From positions 2,480,001-2,544,000 of the forward strand of contig NW_026570222.1 in NCBI RefSeq assembly GCF_019649055.1: a stretch of 64,000 nt of DNA, given 5' to 3'. Under the pieces are notes generated by a model, which worked only from the letters and a program-made list of their open reading frames with translations, did no database searches and had not been told where the DNA came from. The translations under genes and the position numbers were made by a program. This stretch comes from Paramacrobiotus metropolitanus. Taxonomy: Eukaryota > Tardigrada > Eutardigrada > Parachela > Macrobiotidae. Positions 44,335-58,700 of this stretch are shown here, in pieces. Each line of letters starts with the position of its first letter. Positions within the stretch are counted from its first letter, which is position 1.

Positions 44335-47268
44335 TTAAAGCTTCAGAATCTTCTTCTTCATCAATTCGAGATTCATTTGACGCTCCTCCCGCTCCACCTG
44401 CCACTTCTGCTGCTGCAGAGCCAATTCAGCGCGACGGAGATCCATTTCGGCCTTTTTCATTTCCATCTGTTCGCGTTCCAGTCGGCGCTCTTCAGACTTC
44501 TCACGCTGTCGTGCTTCCAGTTCTTCGCGCTTGAACTGCAGATCCGATTCGTGATGACGCTTAAAGTATTCCGTCAGCATGGAGACCATGGAGCCCTCGG
44601 GAATTCCAGCTGCTTGCTGCTGGGAGGCAGCTTGAGCGGCCATGTAATGGTGCAGGAAGGGATTTTGTGCTAATGGAAGTTGCGCTGAAAACAAAAACCA
44701 TTTACAATGTACACAAGTTATTTCCAAACACCAACAACGATGAAGTGGAAAGCAAGCAAGGAAGGGTCGCTTTTTGGTTTCCCACCCACTACGAACTCAA
44801 TCAGAGACGTTACAGAACTGAAGAGGGGCGTGTGAAAATAAGGCCGAATTGCTGTGATATCGCGGCACTGCAATACGTGTAAGGTCAACTCAGTGTGGTC
44901 AGTGCAAGGGAACAATCAAGTCCAACTGGACGCTACAATTGGTGTGCAGATTAAAAAATTTCTTCATATTCGTTATGAAGAAAAAATTTATAATGCTTTG
45001 CACATGTAGATCTAAATACCCACTATACTACGCATAGCTCGGCACTTACGCATAGTCGGCGCTGGAGTACTGTCCGCCGGCTCAGCCCCCGCCGACTCAT
45101 CCCTTCCCTTAGCCCGAGTCCTGGGCCGGCTGGACGCTTGATTCATATACTCCGCCAACTGTGCACCGTCAAGAAACGCCGCCCCATTACTACTGCCAGC
45201 GGCGTCCGAGATCTTCCGGGGGCGGCCTGGTTTGCGCTTCGTACCTGATCCTGACGGTGCGTGCTGCGCCTGCATGGCCGCTGCCAAATGGGCGGCATGC
45301 CGCATGGAATGCCGCAGTGGATGCTCGTCGTCCATCATATCCCCGTCGTCGTCGTCGTTCTGTGGACTGAAGTGGTCGCGCAATTTACGCGGCCGTCCAC
45401 GACGTCGTTTCCCGCTGCCAAATGACATCTCGTCGTCCCGCGCGGGTACGTCGGGAATGATTTGCGCCAGTAGTTCATCGCGCTTCTGGAACTCGTCCAA
45501 AGTGCCGCGCTTGGGATTGTACTTCATGGCATGACCACCAAAGTTTTTCAAAAGGAAGTCGAAGCGCAGTTTGCATGTTAGGGCCGACAAACTTAAAACC
45601 GGACCGAAAATCTACAAAAAGCAATCCTATCAAACTTCGGTAACTGTCGGCAGTAATAACGGTGGTGTAACTTGTAAGCAATACTACGTCGTATTTTATC
45701 ATAACGACACGCAACAAAAAACAATTCTAGTACAGGTATGCAGTAAACACACACACAAGTAAACACACATTCAAACAAAATAACTAATTTTTAAGTAATT
45801 ACCAGGTACAGAAAACCATAAGAACCAAACCCTAACAAATTTTTTAAAAAATCAGACATGTTTGTATTTGGAAATCAAATGCGTGGTTTTCATCAGCGCT
45901 GTTTTTGTGAGAACATACGAGTACCGGAGTACGAGTAGAGTTTAAAAGTTTAAACAAAGCATTATGTTCACGGAAAAGGAAAGCATAATTACGAAATCTT
46001 ATTATTTCATTTCTCATTTAATAATGACCACAGTTTTCCGTGTAAACCGCTTCTTTGTCTAACTTGAATAAACTGAATAAAGAATATTATATGGATCCGC
46101 GCTAAGCGAGCAAATGAATAAAACTAAAGACGGGCGAATATCGTAACACCCTTGCTTATTTTCAACTGCATGCTATCCAGCTATCGTACGGTACAGTCCC
46201 ATACTGAAAGTTTTAACGAAGTTACACAAGTACTGTACGTATGCAATCTTTAAATGTGAGAGCGCGGTACCACGTTACAGCTCTCGTATTAAACCTCGCA
46301 TAGCTGGCACCGGCGCTGCGATTCAATAAAATTTAAAAGCAGCAAGATTACAGTGTAAGTAAGAAATCAATAAAATTTTAAATGTGCATCTAAAGCGACG
46401 GCTTTACCGGAAAATGGAATTCAAACGGTTAAATTTCTGATGCACAATAAATTTCCTGTACCTTTGACCATACCGGTACGGGTAGCGGATTCAGCAAAAG
46501 CGTAAAAATGTATCGGCAAAAACATTTTTATTTATGGCCAATGCTACGAAGCATGATGCATCCGTACGCGCTACAGCCCAGCCAAATTCCCTGTTCAGCG
46601 TGCCGTATTGTACGCCATACCAGACAACGTGGCGCATTTCATTAAACAACCCGTAGCCTATACGGCAGCGTCAGAGACACTCCGACTATCGGTTTTGCTT
46701 CCAGCCATCGCACTTTTCGTTCCGTCCACAAAAAACGGATTATTCTCGCAGCCAGACCGAGGCCAAGCTTTAGTAGTGCATTTACCTGTTTGTTGTTAAG
46801 ATTGTGTGCAATCTTCCCCCACACTTCCCATGATGACTTGCCCGACGCATTGTATGGCTTATCGTCCTGACTGTAAGGACAAAATCCAATCTTATTGTTG
46901 CTACGGTTCATCAAATCATCCAGGTCTCTATGTACAGGCGGAAATAGTATAATTTCCACTCACTTGATAATCTCCTTCAGAAGTTCTATATCTTGTCGTG
47001 GCGCAAAACGACAGCGTTTCAAATTGAAATTGGCAAAACGATTCGGCTGCTCAGTTGAATCTGAGCCTTGGCGCTGGTTTGGTGGGGATCCGTGACTATC
47101 GTGATCCCCGTTAACATAATCGTCATCCTCATCCTCATTTTCATCGTCCCGCTCGTCGTCATGCCCATAAGACGGCGCATCCGCAACAGCCATGGCTGCA
47201 GAATTATAACCCGAATTATTATACATCGATGATGCGGCCTTCGCGTTCAAAAGCGCTTTATAGGACAT
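44335..47268 (-). CDS. Myb/SANT-like DNA-binding protein with AT-hooks and coiled coil
   Basis: Four exons join in phase: 47268-46964, 46927-46786, 45611-45050 and 44684-44335. They give 452 residues. After an acidic stretch, residues about 85-190 resemble a Myb/SANT or trihelix DNA-binding fold: APRQDIELLKEIIK, SSWEVWGKIAHNLNN, then CKLRFDFLLKNF. Two AT-hooks follow, RRRGRPRKL (about 221) and KPGRPRKIS (about 278), which bind the minor groove of A+T-rich DNA. The end is a charged coiled coil from KREELEARQREKSEER to LELMKKKILKL. This is the same kind of coil that closes the two genes at 17.7-24.7 kb. A chromatin or transcription role is likely. Confidence 0.7.
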
Positions 47269-50200
47269 GAAAATAATAGATCTACTAAATATCAAAAAGT
47301 AAAACGTCCCTGACACAAAATTATAAACTATTTGGACACTATACAACGCTACTACAATGTCTCTAAAAATTTTATTCCACCTTTAACTAAGCGCAACGCA
47401 GCAATAGCGGAAAATATGGCCACTGACACTTATATAAATGCGCGGTGGTTGAAATAGCAATAAAACTTTCCAATGATAAAATAGGGCATCAAAATGCTGA
47501 ACTGCGTGTGCAAGTAATATATAAATTTGACGAGAGAGAGAGAAAGCGAAAATACTTTGTATGTATGTACATAGATATAAAGTTGTATGAAATCAACTAT
47601 AGCTTAACGGTAGTATTGTATGTATGTGAAAATGGCCGACCAGTAAAATACAACAAAACCCTCATTGGCTGTAGGGCGGACCTCAATATTAATGCGTCTT
47701 GGTGATTTGCAAGTAAACCGGTTTCAATCGAATCGCACCACGCATTCAAACAGCGGACGCCGGTACACAGCCGTTTACAATTATACTGCTTGAAAAATTC
47801 GATTAAAATTTGTGTATGGTACGCAAAAAATAACATAAGTAAAAGAAGTTGATAACACTGGGCAAGGGCAAATGTACTAAGTATGTATGTATATTGCGTT
47901 TATGCCCTCTTGCAACGCGGTTCACACTAGTTCCACCCGGCAGGTTGATATGTTTTATACCAAGCGCGACCAAGCTAGCGAAAATCGATAACTCTGCCAA
48001 AATTTCTCTATTTACCAGGGAGACCGACATTAAATTAATGCATATTCGTGAGAGAGAAAGGCCGCGAATGCAACGGCAACATATGCAACTGCGCTGGCTG
48101 CACCATACAGATCTCCACGCGCTTGCTAAATAAATAAAATTTTCTTTCAGACAAATCTGTGCTCGATGCTGATAGTAAAAATATTCTGCATGCTACCAGC
48201 CATGCCACAGCCGCAGTTAGCTACCGCGCACAAACTACAAAGCAAAAGAGACCGATCGCGAGCAGATTTGTTTAGTTAAAAATACATGCATGCCTTTCGC
48301 AAGGTACAGTACATTGCAACAGTCATGGACGTTCATTATGGTCTATGGACGTTATACTTCACAGAAATTATATTATGCGCTTAACTAGAAAATAATTGAC
48401 AGAAATTTTGGAAATAAATGTGCTTTCATAATACATAACAATTTCAATTAATTCGTTTTACAATTGCGATGGAAGTTAAAACAGAAAGTTCAATTATGTA
48501 ATTGAGTGGTACTCGTAAGCAGGTTATAATACTAATTTACAATTCAACCTAGAAACAAGATGAGTTTAGTAATAAGAAAGTAAGTACGCAATTACTACTT
48601 AGTAAAATATAGAATAAAAAACAAGGCTGACAAACAAATGATGCCAACATAAATGAAGCCATGTATGTACGTGCTAAGAGCTCCATCGTAATTACTGCAA
48701 CTTCAGATAGTTTTAATATTTTTTTCTTGTCAAAAAATATGCTTTTCATAGAAATAACACCTATGCGCGCCGGATTTTGCATCTCGAATAATTCGCAAGA
48801 GAAAGATAGTGACTGTTGAAACTGACAATGAGGCAACCTGATATGACGAGATTTTTGGTATCACATATCTATATTTCTCGTTTTTTACAAAACATTTAGT
48901 GCAAATATAGAATACACTGCCACTTCAAGCAAACTTCTCAAGTACAATTTGACTAACGTAATTTTAATATATATAGCCATAACAGCAAGAAAACGAAAAT
49001 GCTATTCAATCAACATCCGGCTTTAAAAATAAAACAGCCAGCAGCTAAAAAAACATTATTTCCACTGCCCCAAAGTATAGGAGTATACACATAAGTAAAA
49101 TTAAGTATAAGTAATACACATGTATTGCAAATACATACATGATGCAGTATACCCATAAAACTCAACGGCATACGAAAAAAACCTTCTGAATGCAGCTGCC
49201 AAATAGTGCTTTATGTTTCTGGACGGAGAACACAAAAGGCCATGAAAGTAAGCATCATAAAGCACCTACAGAACGATACGGGGCCTCGGTACCGAATAAT
49301 TCAACAGAGAATTCACCGACACCGGTCACGTTTATACATTTCGCCACGACATAATGAAATTAATAATGTCGTACAGTATCCTCGGCGTTCCTCGCTATGC
49401 TCCAAGCTTCGGTTGCTGTAATTAAATTACCGGTGTCTATCATTTCCCAATTACCACAAAATATATTGCTGAACACATTTTACAACAATCAGAATTATTT
49501 TGAGAAAAAGAAATAAAAGTTATATGTCTACTATAATGAGTACTATCTACGCTGTTGCGCATCCAGTTTGAAATATAGACATACTGTGTCGTTCCATTAC
49601 AGTAATAAGTACTGTATTCCCGTTCCCGGCATTTTCTCCCACGGGAAAAGCTGCACCAAATCGCGTACAAGAGGCACTACTGATGGTGAGTACTGAGTCC
49701 TGACCTTGACTGTGTGCATTTGCAACATCTCGTTGCCCGTCAAAATTTCACATATCAGTCGATAATACGATCGAAAGTTCGAAACGAAAGTAAGAAAACG
49801 ATAACACGAATTACCATAGCACGAACTCATTTGTTGTTGACCGTTGTTGCTATAGTACCAAATACCAATAATATTTCGTTGAAAACTGGCACTTGGAGAA
49901 ACCTGATAAAAAGTACAGAATTCTGCATTCAGGCTGTTAAATTAATAGAAGAACAAATTCAGTACGGCAACTAAAGCAGCAGTAAAATAAAAAAAAGCAG
50001 CAGTAAAATAAAAAACCACTGTGGAGACGACTAAATCATTTTATTACTTTTATTTTACAAGTTATTTTTACTCCAAAAATCGGAAATCAGTCTGATACGA
50101 AACGAACATTCGTCTATCAAGATTATGGCCCATGACCTATGCAGAGAGAATTTCCAACAACGGAAACCGCAAAATAAATTGAAATCCATAACTGAAGGCA

Positions 50201-50812
50201 CCAGCAATTTACAACTGTTAGCACAAACATTTCCAACTCAAATTAGCGGACCCAGCAGTCGCTTTTACCAAAATTCTCGGCTGTGGCTGTGCTCATCTGG
50301 ATACACAATTTGTTTTCTATGAGAGGTCAGTCACAGACTGCCGATCGGTCTCCCTTATGAGTCCTCTCGAACTGGAGACCGTAGCGATACGGCTAGTCGG
50401 ATACATACATGGTACGCATTACGCAACAGGTCCAAAGAAGCTGAATGTACGATGAATAACCTATTCACTAACACCGGAACTCTTAATTGTCTAATAGGTT
50501 ACATATTATCAGTAACTGGTGATCAATAATATGCCTTATTTATTAAAAATACAGATGAGTACAAACTGTACACAAAGCCGTAATGGCGTTATGCGGTTAC
50601 AAGCTTCAATTTAAGCCGGCCCGGCATCCTATAATGACATTATGAATTAATTTGCAGTTTTTGCACGGTAGTATCGTACTAGTACTAGTGGCAAAGGGAA
50701 ATGCAGGCTTTGATACAGAATGTAATTCGTTAATTGGTACAAATATATATTACCGAATGTAATAATTTGAGATCGTAAACTCTAAAGTTCTCTAAACCAC
50801 GAACGTACTTAC
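47269..50812. other. Gene-poor region
   Basis: About 3.5 kb with only short ORFs. A minus-strand segment near 49700-49600, including LVRDLVQLFPWEKMPGTG, follows a CACACAG acceptor and could be an exon of the 51140 gene. A short direct repeat AAAGCAGCAGTAAAATAA occurs twice near 49972-50010. Confidence 0.35.
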
Positions 50813-51140
50813 TTGTGAACGATTCACATTCACCGGACGTCGACCACGGCATCAAACCGACTGCGTGTTCCATAAACTGCAGAGTGCAGTGTGGATCATC
50901 GGACAAATTCCCGTTCTCATGTGCTACAAATGCTGCTGTTGCGGAAACGAAAGTATCCGTCGGAGGAGCGGCGGGATGGCTAGGAAGATAGGCATGATAA
51001 CTGTACGAAGACCGATCAGTATTCGCGTCGTGATCACTGCGCTGCGCAAACATTTTGGAATCGACCACAGCATAACCACCGTTGAATGCTCTGGAAAACT
51101 TCATCTTGAAATTATCCATTGCCAACAATACTGAAACCAT
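50813..51140 (-). CDS. Hypothetical exon of an unknown gene
   Basis: Open frame starting MVSVLLAMDNFKMKFSRAF and ending at a strong donor, A|GTAAGT, at 50813. It is protein-like, rich in Ser, Tyr and Ala (RSSYSYHAYLPSHPAAPPTD). In phase, it could join a segment starting near 49698 (KVRTQYSPSVVPLVRDLVQ). No family is recognised, and the 3' end of such a gene was not found. Confidence 0.3.
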
Positions 51141-52765
51141 TGGAAACTATCGACTGATTTCTTCTCCTGGCCGCCTGACCATAAGAGAAACAAGGAAAAT
51201 ACTAATCGGCCACACAATGCACCGTTTCGGATCAAAGGAAAAATCTTCAAAAAGGTGCAAATCATCAGTGGCGAGTCGGGGACTGGCGATCCACTACTTC
51301 GGTCGAACTACAGTATAAACAATAAGACTGCATGCAGCATGCTGCCTGCGACCCAAATTTATCCCGTTGTTCTATGAACGCTTTACGTTGCTACGTACTG
51401 CGTGCAGAACAGAGAAGAAAAGTTTCCTGCATCAAACCTCACAGAATCACCATTTAATATCATGCCATCATGGCATGATCGCAACAACGTTAGAAACAAG
51501 CCAAATTGAATAAAGCATTTGAAACATACACTTTCATAAACGTAATAACATCGGTAAGCAATTGTTTCACTTATTTGTGATACAATGTCACAGTATCAGA
51601 TTTCGGCGGCTGGACTTGTTGCTTGCGAATCACTTCCGAAAACGCAACCAACAAAGAGGGCAAGTGCAGTCTGTGCAGACTGCAGAGTATGACGTCACGC
51701 CGGCTTCGAGGAGTTTCACCAGTGTAGCAGTGTTTACGCCTTTACGGTAGGCGTGTTGAAGGCTCTGAAAGTTTAATTCCTGGAAGGTAAACTGCATACA
51801 GTAAAAGTCGGTACTGATCTGTTAATCATCTGTTAAAATTATTTTCTAATTATTATTCAATACTATTGCTTACTTGCAATCTGTAAGTATTGTAAATCTC
51901 GATGCAGTGTGACGAAGATACCGGCGTCAAGCCGCCATCGCAACTATTCAGAAGAACGCATTATTTCAGCATTTCCTTGAGTCGCTGACTCCCGATACGG
52001 CCACACCCAGCTCTAGGGCCCCAGATATCTGATCTCGTACTCGTATGAAAATAATTATGAACTTTTCTGAATGTTTGTTTTACGGGACTCCATGTGTTCC
52101 TGGCCTAAAGGATTACGGAGTACAATACGTTCCACTTTCCACTTGCAATATTTTATTTCTTCTTACACTAGATAGTAGATACTGTAGATTTCTTTTTTTT
52201 ACATGGGCATCTTTCAGACCACAAATAGCATGATTTTTGATTTTATAACATTCGCAAAAAGCCTTTTATGCAATTATTGCAACTGACAATTCGACAAACT
52301 TTTCGCATTCATAATTTGCATGTATTTACAGGTTAGGTTTATAAAGCATGCGAGGACTGCCGGGAAGTCCCGGACGAGGGGGCGCATCCAAGTGTGTTTA
52401 GCGAACATCTGAAGTTCAACGCAATAAAACTTTGTTCAGTACCATATATCAAAGATATGGCCGCAAAACGTTTGTTTGAAATTGGTTGTCATATTATCAT
52501 ACAATCTTTCTTTATAATAATGTAACTGCATATTTCAAAACATCATAAAATTAATAATTTAATCAAAATAAGCGTTCATTATGCGAGAACGACTCAAATT
52601 CACAACGTAGCTGACCGTTTCGTCACAAATCATTTGTACACACAATACACAAAAACGTTAAAAAGCGCATCTGACAAGAAAAAAGGAAAACTTCTTACGT
52701 AAAAAAATTTATAAGAAAGAAAAACTTCAAACCACACAACTGTTTCTAATCAAGAGATTGGGCAT
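51141..52765. other. Intergenic region
   Basis: No supported gene on either strand. The ORFs at 51562-51750 and 52045-52233 look like chance. Confidence 0.4.
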
Positions 52766-55700
52766 TTAAAAAATTTCCAAAGGAGGCTTCAAACCGGTAG
52801 TCTTTTTCCCGTACCACAGTGCCGACTGTATTGTGATGCCATCAATTTGCACGGACATGTGGTGAGTCGTAGGAACTATCGAGAACTTCTTACTGCCAGA
52901 ATTATATCTGCAACATCATAAACGCAAAAGTGAAAAGGCACAGGTCTAGCGATACGGGCATATAGATATTCGATTCTGACTTACTTGTAGAGCTTTTCCG
53001 TCATGCTGTCGTCGATCTTGGTTGGACCAGTACCGTACACCTTCACCGCTTCATTTACGTCAGCATCATACGCGTACAATCCTCTGAATTGGCAATTTGC
53101 ATCACGAAACAGAACCAAAAAATGGCTTCCGTTATATCTGGCCAGTGCTTCAAGCACCTTTTTCTGAACATCTTCATTGACGATTCCAGGCAAGCAGCAA
53201 TCACGAATAGCATTATGAATAATTAACCGATTGGATTTGGCGCTGGGCTTCTTGAAAAGCTTCGGTCCTGTGAGAAAAAATATTACACTTATGAGTAAAG
53301 TATAACAAATAAGTTACAAACCACTGAATCCGACTAAAGAGCAACAAAGACTGGGCCCAAACGGTTATGAACTAACATAATTCATCTGCCTTTTTGTACT
53401 TTGTACCAAATGCTGTCACAGGAAACATCATATCTCACCATTGTAAACCTGCACGTCCTGGTTTGAATTGGAAGAACTAGCATCACTAATTGAATCCGTC
53501 GTCACAGCTCGGGTCCGAAAACCTCCCGGAGGTGACAATTGCCGTCTCTCCGGAACGGTTGGGCCATGTCTTGCCGACGCAGCAGCCACACGAGAATTAT
53601 GGAGTGAAAGGATTGAAAATTCTAAAATCAGACCAAAATTATGCAATAATAAAGCTGCTAAGAAATGGATACACTGCAAGTTTACAACTCTTACCTTGAC
53701 TGACTTTCATTATATCACCTTGGCTAGGACACCGCTTTATTTTGCTAGTCGCGAAATCGGTCACAGGAGGAGCTTGCACTGGTGTCGTCACACTATTGGC
53801 ATGCACTGAAAGAGGACGCGGTTTCCGAGATTTATTTTCCCTCATGGTCACCGGTGGCCCCAGTCCCGCTTCCTCCGCTGCTGCAGCTGCTTTCCGACGC
53901 TGGTACTCTTCGAAGACGATCTGACGGCGAATACGATCTTCTTCCTTCTTCTTAGCTGATTCTGCTTGACGCTGACGCTGCAACTCGGCCTTTTCAGCAT
54001 TCTCAAACTCTTTTGCTTGCCGCGCCAATTCCTGCTCAGCGCGACGTTTTATCTGAGATTCCAGAATTTTCTGTTTCCTACGTTCCATCTCCGATCCGTT
54101 GTTCTGTTTTATGGAAATATAAATGTTATTCTTATCCGTAACTAACGCACTGCGTGCAAATTATCGTAAAATTTTCTTTAACTACTAATTATCCAATGTA
54201 TAAGAGCTACTGACAAGCATCTTAACAAGACAAGCATAGTACGTAATAGAATAATTGTAATGAACAAAGCAGCAGCTTCCAGAATCATATTTTATACACC
54301 AAAAGCAGTCCAACGTGACCAGAAGAACCGACACTGCCCGCTAACCAAAACGTACCTCTTCAATCACGTTAAAACTGGCATTTCCATCATCGTCGTTCGC
54401 ATTGTCGTTCCACAGTTTCCGTGGCTCAGCTGCGGTCGGATTGAGCACATCAATCGAATTGACAAAATCACGATGTCCGCCGACATGGCCCCGCCCACCC
54501 CCAATGGCAGGCCCCAAAGTTACCGTGCCAGTCCCGTTGGTCAGTTGTGGATTTCGTATTACTTTTGGCTTGAACTTGACCGGTTTGGGAGCTGCACCCG
54601 TGGGGATAAACTGTTGTAAGGCTTCATCCAGAGGTTCCGAAACTGAGGAAAATGTATGAGATCCACTAGCATCATCAACCGAATCAAAATCACTTGCATT
54701 ACTCTGGGAAGTGTTGTGCATGGAGAACGCAGGGAAAGACGAGGGACTGGCGTGGTCTGAAACGCTCACATTCCGACGAGGAAGAGGTTTGGGAGGCTGT
54801 CTGGTAGAATAAACATTAGCCGCATCGCCGGCACCGATATCCGTTTGTTCTGTCCACTTGGCACGCCGATAAGGAAAATTCTGAAATTCATCAACCATCA
54901 AGAACGCCAAAAAAGAAAAAAAGGAAGAGACAAAAAACCTACACTAGTTTCACCGATATCTTCATCCTTATTCTCGCTGATTTCTTCGTATAAGTGCTCT
55001 TCTTCCGATTTCTGTGATGATTGTGACGATGCGGATGAAGCCGGTGCATTTGGTCCGGATTTGATAAACGCATTGTCGCCCAGCTGCCCCACCTGCTGGA
55101 TCCATTCGTGGCCTTTCTTTGCGCTTTGTCCCCGAAGTTTCCGTTGTTTTTCTTCCAGTGCTAGTTTCAAATTGATAACCTGCGGTTGACCTGGTTGAAA
55201 GTTATTTTCCGGTAATTCTTCATTCGTGGCAGCTCTGGATAGTCGGGATTTGTCCGCCGGAGAGGATAACTCTAACCACGATGTGCTGTTTGGCAAAGGA
55301 GCGAAACCAGTTTTCTTAAAAGGAGAAGTCTGCGTCCTGGCCGAATCCTTCAACACACCGTTTGGCACGCCCATTTCCCGTTTTGCAAGCTGGCTAATGG
55401 CATCGATTACTGGCAAGTGTGCACGCTGGAAAAAGGAAGAAAGTTAAGTGTGACTAAAATCGAAATTATTTGCTACCAGAATAATCTGTTCACCACCACA
55501 AACGCCACCGGATTATTTTCTGATATACATCGAAGTACTGTACAGAGCATGGTTTACGTGAAGAAATGCACTACATTTTTATTGCGATTCTTTGTATCGT
55601 AAATAATCATATAACCATGCTTAAACTTAATGAATACGCATAAGTCAAACAGTCATCCCCGTCGGCGATCAGCAGATTTTAAGAATGCCCAACAAAATGG

Positions 55701-58700
55701 AAATCAAAAAGTAAAACTATTATGTCAGTAAAATAGAAAAAATATAAACAGAGAAAAAAGTGAGCAAACACATTCGCAGATGTTGAAAATTAACGATTAC
55801 TATCTGTAATAAAAAAACAGAAGAGTAATTTATTCAAATGGCAACTGCCGCTTGTAAAACAATCCTTCCGTCTCCAGTTATTTCGGCTTCAGTTAAGTAA
55901 CAACTATCGGCGGAAACTTTACAACACTCACCATGCGAATTGGTCGGTTAAATGAAAGATCAGTTTCCGTTATGGGATTGCCATTAGAATATACCAACTG
56001 ATAGCCTTTCTTGCTTAGAAGCTGTAGAATTTCATCGTGCGTATAGTTTCTGTAGTTTGGAGTCCGGTAAATATTTCCCAACGCCGCCGCATAAAGTTCT
56101 CCACTCGTCAAGCCGAGAACGTAATCAGGCTTTATCAACTTCTGACCCTGCAAAAGCCAACGCACCGCTAACAAAGTGCTCGCCAAAGAATAAGCAATAT
56201 GGTAGTCACCCTTTCAAAAGTTCATCAGCCACATAAAGTCGCCGTCACTCGGATAAAGTCAAAAATCAAAAGAATGCTTTATTACTTTATCCCATTTTCA
56301 TGCTATTTCTCAGGCTCATATATCGAATCTTTCGGGATGGTCACTACAACTGCGTAAATTTCTATTGGAAGTATCAATTTTGACTCGCGCAATTCCGAAA
56401 CTACCGTCGGCAGCCGCAAAACAACCAATACCGAACACATAACTGACATAAGTCACATAAGCTAACAAAGCAGTGGTCGGTACATACCAGTACTGGAATA
56501 CTGGTTTGTTTTCAGCACTCGGAAGCCGCCTACTGTAACAATTCATACCTGACCATCCGGATAATATGGTTCCTTGAGATCATCGCGAACTGTCCCATGC
56601 GCCATGTGCATCAACCATAACAGCATTTCACGTTCTCTGGCCTGCAACATTAACAAGCTGACACATAAATTCCACTCTCTTGTTTTAAAAACAAACAGAC
56701 AAAAGGCCCAAATTACCGCATTTATGAGCATGCGGTAAATAACCTATACATCAACCTCGAGCTTTAAATACTGATGAATGGTGCGCGTTTAACCGGAACA
56801 ATGCCATCGTCAGCAACGACGGAATAGATCCTATTGGTCTAACAATATGCGAGTACAGATACAGCGCCGAAATCTTAAAAAATTTGTCCCAAGATACAGT
56901 GCGAACGATATCCAATACTATTACCATATAAAATTTTATATATCGTGGAATGCATAATGAAATATATCGCCTCCTTCAAAATATAGCGCTGATTGGAATT
57001 CAGTGTTCCTAAAATGGGTTTCCGACTGGCCGCTTAAACAAGAATATCAGACAAAAACGCTAATCCAGTCCACCACCATTTCTAATACGTAGTTCGTCTC
57101 GCATACTGTTCTGTATACTACACTAAATGCTGGCGAACTCAACAAAGATAATGATTAATGAATTCCGCAAACCCACTCATACCCAAATGCGTGCATGCAC
57201 ACACTTCCGTATAAGCGAAACAATCAACAAAACACGTTAAAGTGTCAAAAAATCATTACGTCTGCCGGTAGCAATCCGTGCACGACACTGTTTGGCCTGC
57301 AACTTGAAAGTACTCGTTTGATGAAGGTATACTCACTACTTACTGGTTAGTACACTACATAAGATGCTGGGTGTTGCACTGGACAAAAATTTAGTGCATT
57401 CACGAATATAAACGATATAATTAGCCAGATTCATCAAAAACTAAAAGTTTTTGTTGATGAAAGCAATAACATTGTCCACGCTCGAAAAACTGCGAAACTG
57501 CTTTGCCGGCAACCAGCTGGTGATGAAATGGCTCACAAGCGTCAAAGTCTTGTTTTAAGCAGTAATGCTGCCCACTAGAGTAGGTAATTACGCATTTTTC
57601 GCATATATCTGAATATCTGAAAATATTCGTATCTGCATCACCTATGTGGGTTGCAGGCACGGCTGGAAAGCAGTACGAGTATGCATTACGCAGATGGGTT
57701 GTTTTTATTTCCATTAAATAGTCCTACACGTTCATGCTCTTCTGTGTGACTGGAATGAAACGTCGCCAATTAGGCAGTCGCGTTCTAACAGCGCAGTATC
57801 AAATCTTCCGTAAGCAGCAAAACAATAATGCTGCTAAAAACCCAACATACAGACTAATTCTCAAGTACTGTGCAGCAACACGTACATGTTATAACATGTA
57901 CCGTGAGAGCATCAATAAATGCATCTTATTGCTAAAGCGACAAAAATGTGATTTACAGTAATAAGTAAAAACCTTCCAAGAGTTGACGTTTTCAGGGGTA
58001 CCGCCATTGTTAAGCATTACTGTTTATCTCGACAGAGCACTACCCTGAAATAAAGCTTTAGTACCAGCTGTAAGTTACAAACAATAGGCTCTTCAGCGTC
58101 TTCCTCTCACTTTTGATTCCAACCCAGACACGTCTAGGATTGCTGTAAATTTACACCGTAATTAGAACGGTAAACAAGTCCGAAAGTCGAGACCGTATGC
58201 AGAACTGGTTTCAGCTTATTTAAAAAATTAAATGCTATTAAAGAAATTTCAGGCGTTTCGTATGTCAAGTCACAGGAGTACTGTGTATTGGGCAACTGTC
58301 TGTGTTGACCAAAACAGCGTGGCAAATACTGTACGTTTATACCACGTTCAAATACCTTGAAAACAGAGTAATCGTTAAATTATATGAGTACTGCGCCAAT
58401 GGTCAACCTACCCAAGACATTTTTCGTTCATCTTTGATATTCATTGAAAATTTTAATTTTCGCCTGTACGATCAAAATTACATAAGTTATAAGAAGTTGT
58501 CTAATTCTGTGAAAAGCGCACTGAATAGGGACGAGATGACAGCCAAGTAGCTTCATCTTCAACAGAAACTCCTCCGCAGAAATCAGCGCTGCCGAGTCGA
58601 CGACCCTCCTCCACTACAAAAACCAGACGATCTCCATTCTCTACCTTTCTAGTGTTAAGAACCTTCTGTTTGAATCCATTAACAGTTTCAACATAAGCCA

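Noticed and set aside
51250-51300. Plus-strand reading IISGESGTGD, like a myosin P-loop
   Set aside because: The invariant Lys-Thr of the P-loop is missing, no other myosin motif surrounds it, and it lies in a short frame.
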